Shown here piece after piece: positions 61,724 through 64,000 of a stretch of 64,000 bases of DNA. Each line of letters begins with the position of its first letter. Position 1 is the stretch's first letter. Position numbers and translations under genes: made by a program. The notes beneath the pieces were generated by a model. That model was not told where the DNA came from and ran no database searches. It worked only from the letters and a program-made list of their open reading frames with translations. The stretch comes from Glacieibacterium frigidum. GTDB taxonomy: Bacteria; Pseudomonadota; Alphaproteobacteria; Sphingomonadales; Sphingomonadaceae. The stretch lies in assembly GCF_007097155.1 (NCBI RefSeq), contig NZ_VJWA01000002.1:1178001-1242000 (forward strand). The letters run 5' to 3'.

Positions 61724-63564
61724 CAGGCAGCCCGCCGGGCGTACGGGAGAAGCGCAGTCAGCGCGGCAGGTGTCACGCCCGGGATGCGCGACGCCGCCCC
61801 GATCGTCGCGGGGCGAGCGGCATTCAGACGCGCAGTCATCTCGGTCGACAGGCCAGCGACGGCCGTGAAATCGATCGCCTCGATCGCGAGCGCCTCGTCG
61901 CGTGCGAAACGGGCAACGTCCTCGTCCTGACGCGCAAGATAGCTGGCATAGCGCGCGTCGGTGGTCAGGGTGGCCGCGACATCGGCGTCGACGTCGGCGA
62001 GCGCGGGCCAGAGGCGCGCAGCCACATCCCAGGTCACCGCATCGAAGCGTAGCCAGTCGAAAGCGGTGCGCTCGACGCCATCCTGCCGGACATCGACCCC
62101 CATTGCCCGCAGCCGCGACGGCGTAGCGCGTAGCGTTTCGAGTAGAGCTCGAGCCCGGCTGCGAACCTCGTCACGCACAGCCGTCGCCGCTTGGCGCTCT
62201 GCACCGATAAGTCCATGGCGCGCGCCGAACGCCCCGAGCCGCTCGTCGGCATTGTCGATCCGCAGCCGCAGGCGATACTCTGCGCGCGAGGTGAACATGC
62301 GGTAGGGCTCGCTGACACCTTGTGTGACGAGATCGTCGACCAGTACGCCGATGTAGCTCGACGTACGGTCGAAGCGCGCCCCGTCCTGGCCGGCGGCGGC
62401 ACGTGCGGCGTTGAGGCCCGCGACGAGCCCTTGCGCCGCCGCCTCTTCGTAACCGGTCGTACCGTTGATCTGCCCGGCAAGGTACAGGCCGTCGATGCTG
62501 GCGACGCGCAGTCCGGGTGTCAGGGCGCGCGGGTCGACATGATCGTACTCGATCGCATAGCCGGCCCGCACGATCCGCGCGCGCTCGAGCCCGGGGATCG
62601 TTGCGAGCAATGCGCGCTGCACGGCCTCGGGAAGAGAGGTCGAGATGCCGTTCGGATAGACAGTCGCGTCATCGAGCCCCTCGGGCTCGAGGAAGATCTG
62701 GTGGCCGTCGCGGTCGCCGAAGCGCATCACCTTGTCTTCAAGGCTCGGGCAATAGCGCGGGCCCACGCCGTCGATCTGCCCGGCGTACATCGGTGCCAAG
62801 GCAATGTTGGCGCGGACGATGTCGTGCGTCGCTACCGTGGTGCGCGTTACGGCGCAGGCCAACTGCGGCAAGGTCGGGGTGCGGGTCAGCGCGGACATAT
62901 ACACCCGCGCATCATCCCCCGCCTGCCACTCGACCGCAGCCCAGTCGATCGTCCGTCCATCGAGGCGCGGCGGGGTCCCCGTCTTGAGCCGCGCCATCGG
63001 TAGGCCAAGCGCGCGCACTGCGGCAGCAAGCTGGGTCGCAGGCCGAGCGCCTACCCGGCCGCCAGGCGTCGCGACATCCCCGATGTGCATGACCCCGGCC
63101 AGGAAAGTCCCCGTCGTCAGAACCGTCGCTGCCGCGCCCAGTTCTCCGACGCTGGTCGTAACCCCGGTGATACGGTCCGCCACGCGGCGCAGGCCGATGA
63201 TCTCCGCGACGATGATCTCGATCCCCGGCTGCGCGGCGAGCGCCTCGCCCATGGCGGCGCGGTAGCGGACGCGGTCGCACTGGACACGCGGGCCCTGCAC
63301 CGCGGGACCCTTGCGACGATTGAGCAGTCGGTACTGAATCGCGGCGGCATCGGCGACGCGGCCCATCAGGCCGTCGAGCGCGTCGATTTCGCGCACCAGA
63401 TGGCCCTTGCCCAGCCCGCCGATCGCCGGATTGCACGACATGGCGCCGATGTCCGCGGCGTCGAGCGTCACCAGCGCAACCGACGCACCGGTACGCGCTG
63501 CGGCGGCTGCAGCCTCACACCCGGCGTGGCCCCCGCCCACCACTATGACATCGAAATTCCGCAC
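61723..63564 (-). CDS. mnmG: tRNA uridine-5-carboxymethylaminomethyl modification enzyme MnmG (GidA)
   Basis: MnmG with MnmE modifies U34 of several tRNAs. The 613-residue flavoprotein has the FAD motif [12 protein letters not shown] at 8-19, the family signature [15 protein letters not shown], and a C-terminal helical domain for tRNA and MnmE binding. A GTG start at 63564 is used. mnmE lies just upstream, separated by 65 bases that contain a parS site. Confidence 0.96.
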   Translation of the reverse strand: MRNFDVIVVGGGHAGCEAAAAAARTGASVALVTLDAADIGAMSCNPAIGGLGKGHLVREIDALDGLMGRVADAAAIQYRLLNRRKGPAVQGPRVQCDRVRYRAAMGEALAAQPGIEIIVAEIIGLRRVADRITGVTTSVGELGAAATVLTTGTFLAGVMHIGDVATPGGRVGARPATQLAAAVRALGLPMARLKTGTPPRLDGRTIDWAAVEWQAGDDARVYMSALTRTPTLPQLACAVTRTTVATHDIVRANIALAPMYAGQIDGVGPRYCPSLEDKVMRFGDRDGHQIFLEPEGLDDATVYPNGISTSLPEAVQRALLATIPGLERARIVRAGYAIEYDHVDPRALTPGLRVASIDGLYLAGQINGTTGYEEAAAQGLVAGLNAARAAAGQDGARFDRTSSYIGVLVDDLVTQGVSEPYRMFTSRAEYRLRLRIDNADERLGAFGARHGLIGAERQAATAVRDEVRSRARALLETLRATPSRLRAMGVDVRQDGVERTAFDWLRFDAVTWDVAARLWPALADVDADVAATLTTDARYASYLARQDEDVARFARDEALAIEAIDFTAVAGLSTEMTARLNAARPATIGAASRIPGVTPAALTALLPYARRAA

Positions 63565-63602
63565 CTCGCCCGCGTTACGCTCTTGGCGCGATTCGAGCCA
63601 GA

Positions 63603-63618
63603 CGTTTCACGTGAAACA
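63603..63618. other. parS centromere site, copy 3 (mnmE-mnmG gap)
   Basis: CGTTTCACGTGAAACA contains the full parS core palindrome GTTTCACGTGAAAC, in the 65-base gap between mnmE and mnmG. It lies about 1.9 kb from the rsmG pair. It is the only one of the three parS sites outside coding sequence. Confidence 0.95.
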
Positions 63619-63629
63619 TCGGTGCAGGT

Positions 63630-64000
63630 TCACTTCCCGATGCAGAATCGCGCGAAGACGGCGTCGAGTACCGTTTCCACATTCACTGAGCCTGTAATCT
63701 CTCCGAGCGCACGCAGGGCGAGGCGCAGAGCCTCGGCACGCAACACGGGATCGATCTGCTGCGCCGCGTCGGCAAGTTCGGTGCGCGCGCGAGCACAGGC
63801 GTCGCGGGTACGGGTCTGGCTCAGCAGCGCCGAAGCCCCCGGCGACGCGACGCTCGTGGCCCAGTCGCGCAACCACTCTTCAAGTTCGGCGATCCCCTCC
63901 CCGGTCACAGCTGAGACGGCAAGACTATAGCCCGCCCTGCCAAGGTCTCGCTTGGTGCGAACCGGCACCCCGTCGCCCGGCGCGCCGTCGCAATGCAGCG
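63630..64000 (-). CDS. mnmE: tRNA modification GTPase MnmE (partial, C-terminal part)
   Basis: About 122 C-terminal residues are present; the gene continues beyond the right edge. Visible parts are the end of the G domain (VPVRTKRDLG and VSAVTGEGIAELEEWL) and the final helical domain. It ends in FARFCIGK, with the catalytic-type C-terminal CIGK motif of MnmE. It partners MnmG, encoded next. Confidence 0.92.
   Translation of the reverse strand, partial: LHCDGAPGDGVPVRTKRDLGRAGYSLAVSAVTGEGIAELEEWLRDWATSVASPGASALLSQTRTRDACARARTELADAAQQIDPVLRAEALRLALRALGEITGSVNVETVLDAVFARFCIGK

Overview
The window is GC-rich, gene-dense DNA from an alphaproteobacterium. It is most likely a member of the Sphingomonadales that is, or was, an aerobic anoxygenic phototroph. 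Four things point there: a bacteriochlorophyll gene cluster, PEPxxWA-type C-terminal sorting signals, sphingomonad-style TonB receptors, and the alphaproteobacterial chromosome-origin block mnmE-mnmG-rsmG-parA-parB with parS sites. Neighbouring genes overlap by 1-4 bases (ATGA, GTGA, TGATG) almost everywhere. I found no tRNA, rRNA, CRISPR array or insertion sequence, and no gene-free stretch over 300 bases.

Region 1 (1-8.3 kb) is the edge of a photosynthesis gene cluster: bchF-bchN leftwards; aerR/ppaA, ppsR, a VOC-fold gene, bchG, a PucC-like transporter, bchP and a small membrane protein rightwards; then a cytochrome c2 gene. Two PpsR-like boxes lie before bchF and before bchG. Region 2 (8.4-18.5 kb) has a DUF3422 gene, a System I cytochrome c maturation operon (ccmA, ccmB, a 26-residue ORF, ccmC, ccmD, ccmE, a drastically shortened ccmF, ccmI; no ccmG or ccmH), a YciB-type protein and a DUF2339/DUF3999 pair.

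Region 3 (18.6-34 kb) starts with a GH19 lysozyme-like gene and continues as a carbohydrate-use locus. It has three GH43 glycosidases, a large TonB receptor, a GntR/FadR-type regulator, a complete sugar ABC transporter, a phytanoyl-CoA-dioxygenase-like oxygenase and a transketolase/pyruvate-dehydrogenase-E1-like enzyme. Three divergent promoter regions serve the locus and share a common layout. Two of them contain the identical palindrome AACCTAGGTT. This is the best candidate for an undescribed system in the window.

Region 4 (34-50 kb) holds two tandem DUF4394 PEP-CTERM proteins, polA, an AraC-type regulator, a third PEPxxWA protein, a metallo-beta-lactamase-fold hydrolase, nadB with an orphan ABC ATPase, a second TonB receptor behind a Pho-box-like triple repeat, a CHCC zinc-finger protein, tldD and a patatin-like lipase. 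Region 5 (50.6-58.5 kb) has glnK-amtB behind a sigma-54 promoter, a periplasmic methyltransferase-like protein, a hemerythrin with a histone-like tail, a fatty-acid-hydroxylase-family protein and bamB. Region 6 (58.6-64 kb) is panB, parB, parA, rsmG, mnmG and partial mnmE with three parS sites, which places the right end near the replication origin.
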